Assembly (NCBI GenBank): GCA_016934035.1
Contig: JAFGTP010000030.1
Span: forward strand, 31,687 to 95,686
Reading direction: 5' to 3'
Length of the DNA stretch: 64,000 nt
From: Fidelibacterota bacterium
Lineage (GTDB): Bacteria; Fidelibacterota; UBA2242; JAFGTP01
Notes under the pieces: model-generated
The model's database searches: none
The model's input: the letters and a program-made list of their open reading frames with translations, nothing else
Told to the model about the DNA's origin: nothing
In this document: one piece after another, positions 54,388 to 63,285 of the stretch
Layout of the letters: the number at the start of each line of letters is the position of its first letter
How positions within the stretch are numbered: position 1 is the first letter of the stretch
Program-made: the position numbers and the translations under genes

Positions 54388-55134
54388 TTAATTGATTTGG
54401 TAGGAATTTTTGGGTAGCCGGCAGAGTGAATAGAATATATCCTGTTCTTTGTCATACCAGCGTTTGACGACCTTGCAATTAAAAATTGAGATATCATAAA
54501 ATTGTGAGGATTGGGAATTGGTTCGATCTGATTTGCTACCACGTGAATCCTGGAGCCAATTTTCGACTTTGATGAAAATATTTTTTCCGACATCAAACCG
54601 AGCAAAGGAGTCGGTGTCTTTCCATCCTCTTGCAAAATATACATAATTTGCCGTCGCCCCAAGGCCATAGATATAATTCCCGTTTTCAGGCAGAGTGTCT
54701 ATCCAGCTGGGTTTTGGGCCCCAGCCCCGAATTTCCGTATTCACTTTGACCGGGTTGGATGAAGCCGGATACTGGACCAGGAAAAAGCATTGTTTTCCCA
54801 AAAACACCGAATCGACTATCATGTGGTTTTCCATCATTTCATTAAAAACAGCCTCTTCATAAATCTCTTCAAAATTGGGTTTTCCTAAAACAAAACGGCC
54901 GTCTGAAATATTGGAGGTTGAGAATAAAAGATTTAATTGTTTTTGTTTGGCCATGGTGTTGATGGCTCTGTCCACAGCAACCCTTCTGGCCAGATCACGA
55001 TCAAAAAAATTATCTGTATATCCGACAGCCAAATAGATGCCAGCCGGCGTTTCCGGCGTTTCAATGAACCAGGAGGGTACTTTTCCGAAAAGTATCGTTG
55101 ACGAGATGATTAATAGTATGATGATTTTTTTCAT
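54388..55134 (-). CDS. LPP20-like secreted protein
   Basis: 248 residues from the ATG at 55134 (MKKIIILLIISSTILFGKVPSW). The ATG at 55173 lies inside the terminator of the upstream gene, so it is excluded. After the signal peptide comes KVPSWFIETPETPAGIYLAVGYTDN with DLARRVAVDRAINTMAKQKQ, the typical LPP20 layout of a Pro-Trp start followed by a helix rich in Ala and Arg. A second, partial motif PSWIDTLPENGNYIYGLGATA follows at about 170, so it may be a duplicated LPP20 domain. There is no lipobox. Function unknown. Confidence 0.65.
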   Translation of the reverse strand: MKKIIILLIISSTILFGKVPSWFIETPETPAGIYLAVGYTDNFFDRDLARRVAVDRAINTMAKQKQLNLLFSTSNISDGRFVLGKPNFEEIYEEAVFNEMMENHMIVDSVFLGKQCFFLVQYPASSNPVKVNTEIRGWGPKPSWIDTLPENGNYIYGLGATANYVYFARGWKDTDSFARFDVGKNIFIKVENWLQDSRGSKSDRTNSQSSQFYDISIFNCKVVKRWYDKEQDIFYSLCRLPKNSYQIN

Positions 55135-55148
55135 TTGTTCATTCAAAA

Positions 55149-55184
55149 AAAAGTCTCGCTCATATGAATACAAGCGAGACTTTT
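55149..55184 (-). terminator. Terminator between two LPP20-type genes
   Basis: AAAAGTCTCGCT (55149-55160) and AGCGAGACTTTT (55173-55184) form a perfect 12-base stem; on the - strand a T run follows. It begins 8 bases after the stop of the lipoprotein gene at 55192. Confidence 0.92.
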
Positions 55185-55191
55185 AGGATAG

Positions 55192-55740
55192 TTATTCCTG
55201 CACTTTTTCCAGTTTTTCGATTTCTTTTTCAAGTTCCTGAAAACTCAGGTTTGCTTTTGCTTCGTTATAAAGTGCTTTTTGTTTTCTGGCTGCATTCAAT
55301 GTTTCCTGAACTAGGCTGTTGAGGTCATATTGAGCGAGTGAATAAGCATGATACAGATTGCCTTCGGGTCTCATATCGCGTTTAACAATTCTGCAACCGC
55401 GAAGTACATTGGCGGTTACCTGTTTACTGACAGAAGACGTGAATTCCAAAGCTTCAGCATCATCACCAATTCCACTTTCCTGCATGAAACCTTTGAACAT
55501 TGAATTGACTTTGACTTCAATGGTACGAGCGATAGCATCACGGGCTCTGGCATCAGCAGCTTCTTTTGCTAAACCCATACTGTGTTTCACTGCATCACCG
55601 GCTTCCATAATTGCATCTTCAGCAACTGGTGGATTCAGATACCATTTTGGAATATCATCAATTTTTGCTTTACCGCCGCCACAATTCATCATGAGTAATG
55701 AAAGAGCAACTAAAACGATTAATACGACTACTTTTTTCAT
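55192..55740 (-). CDS. LPP20 family lipoprotein
   Basis: 182 residues. Signal with lipobox LMMNC (Cys20; Asn at -1), then IPKWYLNPPVAEDAIMEAGD, the LPP20 signature, an Ala-rich helix (LAKEAADARARDAIARTIEV), and a C-terminal coiled coil (SFQELEKEIEKLEKVQE). LPP20-type proteins are outer membrane lipoproteins of unknown role. It lies 24 bases after the 440-residue gene and ends in a strong terminator. Confidence 0.82.
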   Translation of the reverse strand: MKKVVVLIVLVALSLLMMNCGGGKAKIDDIPKWYLNPPVAEDAIMEAGDAVKHSMGLAKEAADARARDAIARTIEVKVNSMFKGFMQESGIGDDAEALEFTSSVSKQVTANVLRGCRIVKRDMRPEGNLYHAYSLAQYDLNSLVQETLNAARKQKALYNEAKANLSFQELEKEIEKLEKVQE

Positions 55741-55763
55741 GGTTTTCTCCTTTCGAAAAATTA

Positions 55764-57086
55764 TTAATCAATGGCTTTGGCCAAGAAGGCTATAAAATCC
55801 TTCTTAACGATTTTAATTTTTGCATAGGCATTTGTTTTTGCCTTTTCGGTTGTCTTTTCTGTAGATCTTCCGCTTGCCTGCATCGAGGCAATGGTTGTAT
55901 TTGAGTTTTTATCAATCAGGTTGATTGTTGCATCAACTTTGACCATGTACATTTTTCCAAAGGGAGATTCAACCTCCTCTTCTTCAGAAACCACATCGGA
56001 TGCAGTAATCAAAAAATCACCGGTTTTTCCTACTGTGTAACCATTTTCTGAAATCATTGCAGCTATTTTTTTCTCTAAAGCATCACTATTCACATTGACT
56101 TGAAAGGTGATTTTATTTCCTTCGACATCATAATGAACCGACACTTGTGGTTGCGGAATTTTTGATTTTACACCGGCAAAGACCCCATTGAATATTACCC
56201 GTCCCTCTTTTCCGGTTTCATCAGTAGGAATCGCAGTAATACTGATCCGAATTCTGCCATCGGACCCAGTCTGGAGTTTATCAATTTTTTCATTATTTTC
56301 ATAACGCACCATGATCGGAAGGTTCTGGACAGGAACAACTTTGTCTGTGGGTGTCTTATAAACCGCTTTAACGATTATCTCCAGAGGCAGTTTGGTGCCG
56401 GAAACAGATCGTTGGTTTTCTCCCTGAACAACCGTCAGGGTTGTATTGGTTAGAATTTTCTGAATATTCAGATCAATACGTGTGCTGTCAATGTCATCCA
56501 ATGCGCTGAATGGCCGCATGGTCAGAGCGGTATACAGGGTTGATTTTTCGACATAATTATCCAGCAAATCATAACAGTCATTATAATTAGAGATCGCATT
56601 CAACAGAAACCCTTCTTCCTGCAGTTTTTCACTATCTGAAATTAACCCCTGAATTCTTTCGGAAAGGCCATCAATTTCAGTTTCCAAAGCCGTGAAATAT
56701 TGCAGTTTGGATAATGCCGCCAATGCATAATATGTCTTTTTATCTTTTTTTAATTCAACAATCTGGACACCAACCAATTCAGCAGAGACCATAGAGGTCA
56801 GTTTTTGTTTCATCTGGGAAAGGGATTTTACCTTCCCGTTTTTAATTCTTTCCTGTTCAATATTTTCTAATTCTGATTCTATCTTGACGGATATTTCTTT
56901 GATCAGGTTTGCCCTGGCAAGGTCCTCAGCCTGGCCCCGGGTTTCACTGATTCCGATTCCGGAAAAATATTCTTCTTTCGGATAGTCCGGGTGTTCGTTG
57001 TTTTTCACCCAATTGGGTACTTTTGCGAAGAGCAGAGAAGTAAAAATCAGGAAAAATATTAAGTATATCTTCAGAAATTTATTCAT
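55764..57086 (-). CDS. LPP20-domain secreted protein with extra domains
   Basis: 440 residues. Signal peptide (to about 21), then the LPP20-like unit KVPNWVKNNEHPDYPKEEYF with GISETRGQAEDLARANLIKE and TYYALAALSK. A helical middle (about 135-185) precedes a beta-rich C-terminal half (about 200-440) with an Ig-like segment (KLPLEIIVKAVYK) and a penicillin-binding-activator-like end (KIAAMISENGYTVGKTGDFL). It resembles envelope proteins that assist lipoprotein assembly. It lies 10 bases after the DUF6175-like gene. Confidence 0.7.
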   Translation of the reverse strand: MNKFLKIYLIFFLIFTSLLFAKVPNWVKNNEHPDYPKEEYFSGIGISETRGQAEDLARANLIKEISVKIESELENIEQERIKNGKVKSLSQMKQKLTSMVSAELVGVQIVELKKDKKTYYALAALSKLQYFTALETEIDGLSERIQGLISDSEKLQEEGFLLNAISNYNDCYDLLDNYVEKSTLYTALTMRPFSALDDIDSTRIDLNIQKILTNTTLTVVQGENQRSVSGTKLPLEIIVKAVYKTPTDKVVPVQNLPIMVRYENNEKIDKLQTGSDGRIRISITAIPTDETGKEGRVIFNGVFAGVKSKIPQPQVSVHYDVEGNKITFQVNVNSDALEKKIAAMISENGYTVGKTGDFLITASDVVSEEEEVESPFGKMYMVKVDATINLIDKNSNTTIASMQASGRSTEKTTEKAKTNAYAKIKIVKKDFIAFLAKAID

Positions 57087-57095
57087 TTTATTTTC

Positions 57096-58358
57096 CTATT
57101 CGTTTACAACCTGAAGCAATATTAATTTGCGGGTTATCACTTCGCGTTTCAAACTACCTTGTCCTTCATATTTTTTACGCATTGCACGGTAAATATCTGT
57201 TGAACCGGGATAATCATCGCCGGCACACCAGATATTGAGATCCAGAGTATAATCCGCAAAAATATTTTCTTTCTTAGATTTTGCAATCTCATCCAGCACA
57301 TCACTGACGTCAAACAATATATCTTCCGCCTCATCCTGATCAAAATCCGAACTGACCTTCACAATCAATTTGTATTGTATACCGTTGACCATGTCCTTTT
57401 CCCAATAGCTCAAAACCCTAAGGATCACTTTATCAATCGCATCTTTCATGGCCTCTTCAATTAAAACGGCATCGGCTGTATTTCTGGACGGAGAGTAACC
57501 TGTTTCAGAACCCAGTAAGCGTGCCGTTGTTGTCTCATAAGCCCGGCATCCAACCGCAGCCTTTTTCACAATGGTTGACCCAACCCGTTGTTCAGATACA
57601 TCAACAGTGTAGGTAATGTACACATCACTCCCCACAGATAATGCGAGCAAATAACTCATATCGTCTTCATGTCCGGATACTGCGAATTGGGCAGAAGTCA
57701 TTTGCTGTATTGTTTCCTGCATTTCCGGAATGACCACTTCATAACCATCCGCACTGAGGTAGGATTCAATCACTTCCGCGGCTTTTTTAAGGTTTTGGTC
57801 GGTTTTCAAAAGGTCCAATTGAGACACATCCTGTTTTTTTTCCGGCAGTACCATGATATTCGGACGACCCATTTTCACGGCAACTTCTTCCATACTTTTG
57901 ATAATATTTCTGGAAACAAGGTCTTCTGTTAATATTCTTCGGTTTATTTTAAAAGATTTGGTGATTTTCAGTTTTTTTCCCTGGCTGACCCTGTTATCAT
58001 AATAATCAGCCTGCCATGCAATATACTTTGTGATGTTTTTTGAACCGAAAAAATCCTGCTGATACTGATCAAATAACATTTTACTCTGATCATTGGTTAT
58101 CAAAGGATCACTGCCACCAAACAGCACAAACCACACAGCAGCCCTGGCTGCATCCAGATTGGCACTTTTGTCCAAAACGCTGGCTTTGGGTTTTTTATTA
58201 TCATTGTCCACACCAATACCAGAGGCTTTTATCATGACTATTCCCGGTTCTGTTGTTTCAACGAAACTGGCTTCCTTGGATCTTGGATAATAGTCTTTGC
58301 TAAAAAGGATGGATACAAACAAAAATATTAATGCTACAGTTTTCAAATTTGTCTTCAT
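57096..58358 (-). CDS. DUF6175-like secreted protein
   Basis: 420 residues from the ATG at 58358; a GTG nine bases upstream is the alternative. Signal peptide (MKTNLKTVALIFLFVSILFS), then a conserved-looking core SANLDAARAAVWFVLFGGSD, repeated ferredoxin-like alpha/beta units (MGRPNIMVLPEKKQ, YLSADGYEVVIPEM) and GCRAYETTTARLLGSETG. The last unit recalls the FlgT/CsgG-type solvent domain. The DUF6175 name is from memory. It heads the four-gene LPP20-type cluster. The 242-base gap upstream (58368-58609) should hold the promoter, but I see no clear motif. Confidence 0.6.
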   Translation of the reverse strand: MKTNLKTVALIFLFVSILFSKDYYPRSKEASFVETTEPGIVMIKASGIGVDNDNKKPKASVLDKSANLDAARAAVWFVLFGGSDPLITNDQSKMLFDQYQQDFFGSKNITKYIAWQADYYDNRVSQGKKLKITKSFKINRRILTEDLVSRNIIKSMEEVAVKMGRPNIMVLPEKKQDVSQLDLLKTDQNLKKAAEVIESYLSADGYEVVIPEMQETIQQMTSAQFAVSGHEDDMSYLLALSVGSDVYITYTVDVSEQRVGSTIVKKAAVGCRAYETTTARLLGSETGYSPSRNTADAVLIEEAMKDAIDKVILRVLSYWEKDMVNGIQYKLIVKVSSDFDQDEAEDILFDVSDVLDEIAKSKKENIFADYTLDLNIWCAGDDYPGSTDIYRAMRKKYEGQGSLKREVITRKLILLQVVNE

Positions 58359-58609
58359 TTTTCCCACATTCCTTCTAATGATTCTTGAGTAAATTTATTG
58401 CACAGAGTACAGAACTGAAGTGTTTCAGCTCACACCTAGACCATTTAAAACTTCATTTACTAAGGTATTACAATCGTATGTAAAAAATCAATATAAATCA
58501 TGTTTAATTTTTTCAACCTATCAAAAGATTGTTATTATTTTTCCTTTTTGTTTTGATATGTATCACCTGAGGGATAAATATTTTCAATATCCTTTTATAA
58601 AAATTGAAT

Positions 58610-59902
58610 TTAAATGAAAATTTTCTCCAGATAGGCATTTAAAAACTTTCCCTCCGGGTCCCTTTTTTGTCTCAATTCAACAAAATTCTGCCAATTAGGA
58701 TACAGCCGGTTTAAAACTTTCCGGCCACATTGAAACCTTTTTGCCCAATGCGGACGGCCATCATGCTCCAGGAATAGATTTTCAACCAACTCAAAGGCTT
58801 TATAATGATTCGCCTCTTCCGCATTTCGCGTGACACATCCCATGGTAACGATATTTTTACCCAAACCATTGGCCAGCCATCCGGTCTCTGCTTTCATGAA
58901 CCTTACATCCATCGGAATATGTACAAAAGCATTATTTGTTTTGTTATTCAGTTCTTTTTTCAATTGAAAAAATAAAGTATCAAATCGATCGATATCTACC
59001 GTCCATTCTGCCAGTTCCAGCGTGGAGCCTCTTGATTTTGTGACGGTGGCGTCATAAAGCGAACCAAATTTTTGTTGCTCCTTTGAAAAGAAGAGTTTTT
59101 TTAAAATTTTATTCGCTGTCACAATTCGCGCCGGTTTTTTGATTGCTTTCTGATATAAAAATTTTGAAACAGCCCGCCTGTAGGAATAATACCAGGGGCC
59201 CTTTTTTTCCAATACACGCTCGTTTTCATTGACATAGTTGCCCGTTATTACATATCCGTAACCAGTATGCGGAAGCCAGAGGATTCTGAGAAAATCATTT
59301 TCCTGCAACATCCTTTTATAAGCAGCCAGCCATAAATCATCTTTCATAGGGCGCTCAGAGATACTCATTACTTTTCTGGGAATGCACTGAAAGGTAATTT
59401 CTGTAATGACCCCCAATAGACCCAGTGAAATTTTGTAGGCACCAAGAGCTGGGTCGCCAGATTGGATGGTGTCAATTTCCCCTGAAGCATTGACCATTTT
59501 GAGGGCAACGATATACTCAGATAATGACTGCGCATTTTTACCCGTGCCGTGGGTACCTGTTGCTATCGCCCCGCCAACAGTAATATCATCAATATCAGGT
59601 AAAGCCGGAAAAGCCAGTCCGTTCTTTTCCATTTCCTGAAGCAGGGTTTTTAACAGAATTCCGGACTGGACGGTTATTCTGTGGCTCTTATGGTCGATGG
59701 ACAGAATTTGATTGTATTTTTCCAGAGAAACCAGGGTGCTGGTTCCGGCAGCGATATCTGCAGAAGACTTACCTGTTCCCACCACACGAAGCTTTTGAGC
59801 ATTTTTTACTATTTTGACGATTTCATTTTCGGTGTCAGGAAAAAAAAGGTTTTCATAAGAATGCCTGATATTGCCATTCCAACTGCTCCAGATATTTTCC
59901 AT
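58610..59902 (-). CDS. FAD-linked oxidase of the aldonolactone oxidase family
   Basis: 430 residues. FAD-binding PCMH domain: KLRVVGTGKSSADIAAG and DIDDITVGGAIATGTHGTGK. The aldonolactone oxidase ending is PHWAKRFQCGR and RDPEGKFLNAYLEKIF. In covalent flavin members the first motif reads GxGHS; here it is GTGKSS (Lys45), so FAD is probably not bound through that His. Relatives oxidise sugar lactones or alditols. The operator at 59935-59956 lies 33 bases before its start, so iron regulation is likely. Confidence 0.82.
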   Translation of the reverse strand: MENIWSSWNGNIRHSYENLFFPDTENEIVKIVKNAQKLRVVGTGKSSADIAAGTSTLVSLEKYNQILSIDHKSHRITVQSGILLKTLLQEMEKNGLAFPALPDIDDITVGGAIATGTHGTGKNAQSLSEYIVALKMVNASGEIDTIQSGDPALGAYKISLGLLGVITEITFQCIPRKVMSISERPMKDDLWLAAYKRMLQENDFLRILWLPHTGYGYVITGNYVNENERVLEKKGPWYYSYRRAVSKFLYQKAIKKPARIVTANKILKKLFFSKEQQKFGSLYDATVTKSRGSTLELAEWTVDIDRFDTLFFQLKKELNNKTNNAFVHIPMDVRFMKAETGWLANGLGKNIVTMGCVTRNAEEANHYKAFELVENLFLEHDGRPHWAKRFQCGRKVLNRLYPNWQNFVELRQKRDPEGKFLNAYLEKIFI

Positions 59903-59934
59903 AGAATCTCCAAAAAAAGTTAAAATAAAGTTGC

Positions 59935-59956
59935 TTAGTTAGGCAAACCTAACTAA
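59935..59956. promoter_or_regulatory. DtxR/IdeR-type operator between the oxidase and dtxR-feoAB
   Basis: Arms TTAGTTAGG (59935-59943) and CCTAACTAA (59948-59956) are perfect inverted repeats around CAAA, close to the DtxR/IdeR box of tandem TTAGG and CCTAA. A second overlapping palindrome, CTAA A TTAG, follows (59953-59961). It lies 33 bases before the divergent oxidase and 30 before the regulator gene. The same core precedes the M16 peptidase gene. Confidence 0.85.
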
Positions 59957-59985
59957 ATTAGCTAAAACAAAAAATTTAAAAATTT

Positions 59986-60726
59986 ATGTACGAAAATCAA
60001 CTCACAGAATCCCAGCAGGACTACCTCAAAATCATCAGCAATCTGATCACTTCAAACCATGTGGCGCGTGTCAAAGAAATTGCAGAGCAAAAAGGCGTCA
60101 GTATGCCCTCTGTTACCGAATCTATGAAAAAATTAGCAAAAGATAAATGGATTTTCTACAAATCCAGAGGATACATCGAATTGACGCCAAAAGGAAAATT
60201 GGCCGCCAGTTATTTTGCAAAAAGAACTGAATTTTTGAGAAATTTTTTGCACGATGTTCTGGGGGCTTCAGATGAAAAAGCCGAAAAAGAGGCTTGCATT
60301 TTGGAACACCATCTCAGTGAAAAAAGCATAAAAAATATGGGGCTGCTCTATCAATTTCTAAATCATTGTCCCAAAATGACTCCAAATTTACTGGAGGTTT
60401 TCTCCAATTGTATAAACACCAATGACACCCATGATGAATATTTCTGCATGCTGGACAATTACCCCCATTTTGAATTGAACCAAAAACATATTCTGCTTCA
60501 AAATTTAAGCGAAAACCAATCAGCCAAAATAATGCTTATAAGTCCGGAAGAAGATATACGCAATTTTTTTCTCAATAATGGCCTTTTGCCTGGTCTTGAA
60601 ATCATTATGCAGCAAATTCATGAAAATTCCTTTGTGATTCTTTGCCAGGACCAGCAGATAGAGGTCCCCGGCCAATATGGAAACAAAGTAGAGGTAAGCA
60701 TCATTGAGAAGGAACAAAAACCGTGA
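59986..60726 (+). CDS. DtxR-family metal-dependent transcriptional regulator
   Basis: 246 residues. Winged HTH at 1-70 (ESQQDYLKIISNL, RVKEIAEQKGVSMPSVTESM), dimerization region to about 140, FeoA-like SH3 domain at about 165-240. Metal ligands Cys104, Glu107 and His108 (EACILEHH) match the Cys-Glu-His set of iron-type DtxR, but the first site is Asp12 as in MntR, and the usual His near residue 81 is Thr. Cys favours iron sensing; the mix leaves some doubt. It would repress with Fe(II) at the operator 30 bases upstream and therefore itself. Its stop overlaps the FeoA start. Confidence 0.9.
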   Translation: MYENQLTESQQDYLKIISNLITSNHVARVKEIAEQKGVSMPSVTESMKKLAKDKWIFYKSRGYIELTPKGKLAASYFAKRTEFLRNFLHDVLGASDEKAEKEACILEHHLSEKSIKNMGLLYQFLNHCPKMTPNLLEVFSNCINTNDTHDEYFCMLDNYPHFELNQKHILLQNLSENQSAKIMLISPEEDIRNFFLNNGLLPGLEIIMQQIHENSFVILCQDQQIEVPGQYGNKVEVSIIEKEQKP

Positions 60727-60971
60727 CAGAGGATCAGAAACATTTACTTTCACAATTAAAACCGGGACAGCACTTTACCGTCCAAAAAGTCAATGCAAAA
60801 GGTGAAATTCGCAGGCGACTGGTGGATATCGGATTTCTCAAAGAAGAAAAGGGTGTCGTTATCCGTGAAGCTCTTTTTTGCGATCCTATTGAAGTTGAGA
60901 TTAAAAACACCAAAGTATCCCTGCGTCGTTCTGAAGCAGAAATGATAAACATAAAGGTTATGGAACAATGA
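60723..60971 (+). CDS. feoA: Ferrous iron transport protein FeoA
   Basis: 82 residues, normal for FeoA. It starts with GTG overlapping the regulator stop (GTGA). LSQLKPGQHFTVQKVNAKGE, RRRLVDIGFLKEEKGV and DPIEVEIKNTKVSLRRSEA match the SH3-like FeoA fold. It supports or regulates FeoB. Its stop overlaps the feoB start (ATGA), so the three genes are translationally coupled. Confidence 0.93.
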   Translation: MTEDQKHLLSQLKPGQHFTVQKVNAKGEIRRRLVDIGFLKEEKGVVIREALFCDPIEVEIKNTKVSLRRSEAEMINIKVMEQ

Positions 60972-63127
60972 TTTTTAACCGGCACCGGCATCATCATCGA
61001 GAACACCATGGCCATCATGCTTGCCGAAAAATTAAGATTGCCATTGCCGGAAATCCCAACGCCGGAAAAACGACCATTTTTAATTATCTCACCGGCCAAA
61101 ACCAAAAAATCGGCAACTATCCCGGCGTAACAGTGGAAAAAAAATCCGGCCACCTGTTTCATGGCCGCCATGAAATTGAACTGGTTGACCTTCCCGGAAT
61201 TTATAGTCTGAGTGCTTATTCACTGGAAGAAATCGTGTCCCGGGATTTTGTCATAAATGACAAACCCGATGTCATCGTTGATATCCTTGACTCAACCAAC
61301 CTGGAACGCAACCTCAACTTATTGCTTCAGTTTCAGGAACTTGGAATTCCCGTTGTCGGTGCGCTGAATATGAGTGATGAAGCAGAGGAAAAAGGTATCC
61401 AAATCAATGTTGAGCAATTGTCAAAAATTCTGGCCATTCCCCTGGTTAAGACCATTGGTACAAAAGGTATCGGCTTAAAAGACCTCATGCGAATGGCCGT
61501 CCGGGTCGCCCATGGCAGCATTAATACCAGTCGCCGGCATATCAACTACGGTGTTGAAATTGAAGACGCCCATCACAAAATAATCCGGCAGCTTAAGACC
61601 GATCCTGATTTCTGTCATCAATTTCCCAGTCACTGGATGGCCATTAAACTCCTGGAAAATGATCCGGATGCCCTTCTGAAAGTCAAGCAACATCACCGGC
61701 ATGGCGAAGCAGTTTTGTTGGAAACCCAAAAAATCATTCAATTCATTGAAAAACATTTCGGTGATCACAGTGACGTTGTCGTCATTGAACAGCGATACGG
61801 CTATATTCACGGCGCACTTCAAGAAACGCTTAAACAAAACCAAAACACGACAAATACGACATTAACTGAAAAAATCGACAATATTATGCTCAACAAATAT
61901 TTGGGAATTCCCATATTTTTACTGATCATGTATTTAATTTACCAGTTTACCTTCACACTGGGTGATCCCCTGGGCCTGGTTATTGAGCAGTTGTTCGCCG
62001 GCCTGAAGAGTGTCATACAAAAGACCTTCGCTGCCGGAATTTTTCGAGATTTTCTGACCGATGGAATCATTGACGGTGTCGGAGGCGTGTTGGTATTTCT
62101 GCCCCTGGTGGTTTTTCTTTTCATGGGTCTTTCCATTCTGGAAGATACCGGATATATGGCGCGGGCCGCTTTTGTGATGGACAAATTTTTTCACATTTTC
62201 GGTTTACACGGTCGCAGTTTTATTCCTTTTATGGTTTCTACCGGATGTGCCGTACCGGGTGTCATGAGCGCGCGGGTGCTGTCCAATCCAAAGGACCGGC
62301 TGGTCACCATTCTGGTTTCACCGATTATGATGTGCAGCGCCAAAACACCCGTCATTGCCATTCTTTCGGCTGTATTTTTCCCGAAAAATGCCGGCCTGGT
62401 TTTCTGGCTGATCTGGATTTCAGGCTGGATTTTCGCTTTTATTTTTGCCCTAATATTCCGCAAAACTCTCTTTGCCGGTGAGCAAACACCCTTTGTCATG
62501 GAATTACCTCCCTACCGAATTCCCACAGTTCGCGGAATATTTCAACACATGACGGAAAAATCCGGTGAATATGTCAAAAAAGCCGGAACCGTAATCCTTG
62601 CTGCTTCTGTCATTATTTGGTTTGCCCTGAATTTTCCCAAGCCACCTGAAAATTTTACTTCTAATGCTGAACAGCCCGAGACAGGACTCTCCATCGAGAC
62701 CCTTCACCCTTCGGCCATTGAACAGAGTTATGGCGGAAAATTTGGCAAATTTTTAGAACCCGCCCTCAGGCCCGCGGGATTTGACTGGAAAATCGGCGTC
62801 GCCCTTTTTGCCGCCACAGCCGCCAAAGAGGTATTCATCAGCACCCTGGGAATTCTTTATGGTATTGATGAAGCGCCCGAAACAGACTCAGAAACCGGCC
62901 TGCAGGAAAAAATAAAAATGGACCCGGCCTACAATCCATTGATGGCCCTCGGATTAATGTTTTTTATCATGATCTACATTCCCTGCATTGCAACCCTGGC
63001 TGTGGTCAAAAAAGAAACAGGCTCCTGGAAATGGCCTGCTTTTCAGGCTTTTTACACACTGGTCGCCGCCTATCTGATCGCTGTGGCTATTTATCAAACC
63101 GGAATTTTATTAGGATATGGAGTATAA
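60968..63127 (+). CDS. feoB: Ferrous iron transporter FeoB
   Basis: 719 residues. A His-rich N-terminus (HRHHHREHHGHH at residues 5-16) precedes the G domain: G1 GNPNAGKTTIFN, switch I with GNYPGVTVEKKSG, G3 DLPGIYSLS and G4 NMSD. Helical region to about 300, then the Gate and core membrane segments, including MVSTGCAVPGVMSAR and MMCSAKTPVIAIL. It moves Fe(II) into the cell. The His-rich extension may bind metal. It lies in the dtxR-feoA-feoB operon under the DtxR-type operator. Confidence 0.96.
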   Translation: MIFNRHRHHHREHHGHHACRKIKIAIAGNPNAGKTTIFNYLTGQNQKIGNYPGVTVEKKSGHLFHGRHEIELVDLPGIYSLSAYSLEEIVSRDFVINDKPDVIVDILDSTNLERNLNLLLQFQELGIPVVGALNMSDEAEEKGIQINVEQLSKILAIPLVKTIGTKGIGLKDLMRMAVRVAHGSINTSRRHINYGVEIEDAHHKIIRQLKTDPDFCHQFPSHWMAIKLLENDPDALLKVKQHHRHGEAVLLETQKIIQFIEKHFGDHSDVVVIEQRYGYIHGALQETLKQNQNTTNTTLTEKIDNIMLNKYLGIPIFLLIMYLIYQFTFTLGDPLGLVIEQLFAGLKSVIQKTFAAGIFRDFLTDGIIDGVGGVLVFLPLVVFLFMGLSILEDTGYMARAAFVMDKFFHIFGLHGRSFIPFMVSTGCAVPGVMSARVLSNPKDRLVTILVSPIMMCSAKTPVIAILSAVFFPKNAGLVFWLIWISGWIFAFIFALIFRKTLFAGEQTPFVMELPPYRIPTVRGIFQHMTEKSGEYVKKAGTVILAASVIIWFALNFPKPPENFTSNAEQPETGLSIETLHPSAIEQSYGGKFGKFLEPALRPAGFDWKIGVALFAATAAKEVFISTLGILYGIDEAPETDSETGLQEKIKMDPAYNPLMALGLMFFIMIYIPCIATLAVVKKETGSWKWPAFQAFYTLVAAYLIAVAIYQTGILLGYGV

Positions 63128-63128
63128 T

Positions 63129-63278
63129 ATGCTGGAACTTTCAATGATTATCGCAATCGTTATCATCGCTGCATTCTATCTGGTCAAAAAGTTACATAAC
63201 GCTTTTACCAAACCTTATGAAGGATGCAGCAATTGCAGTTGTCATTGCAACGGTACTGATAAATGTGATGTGAAGTAA
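63129..63278 (+). CDS. FeoB-associated Cys-rich membrane protein
   Basis: 49 residues, starting one base after the feoB stop. One transmembrane helix (MIIAIVIIAAFYLV, residues 6-19), then basic residues and a Cys-rich tail with five Cys (CSNCSCHCNGTDKC) ending DVK. This is the layout of the FeoB_associated family, found only after feoB and thought to aid iron handling. Easily missed because of its size. Confidence 0.9.
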   Translation: MLELSMIIAIVIIAAFYLVKKLHNAFTKPYEGCSNCSCHCNGTDKCDVK

Positions 63279-63285
63279 ATTTTTT

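Noticed and set aside
55135..55173. Upstream start (55173) for the LPP20-like gene
   Set aside because: It lies inside the terminator hairpin 55149-55184, and the signal peptide begins at 55134.
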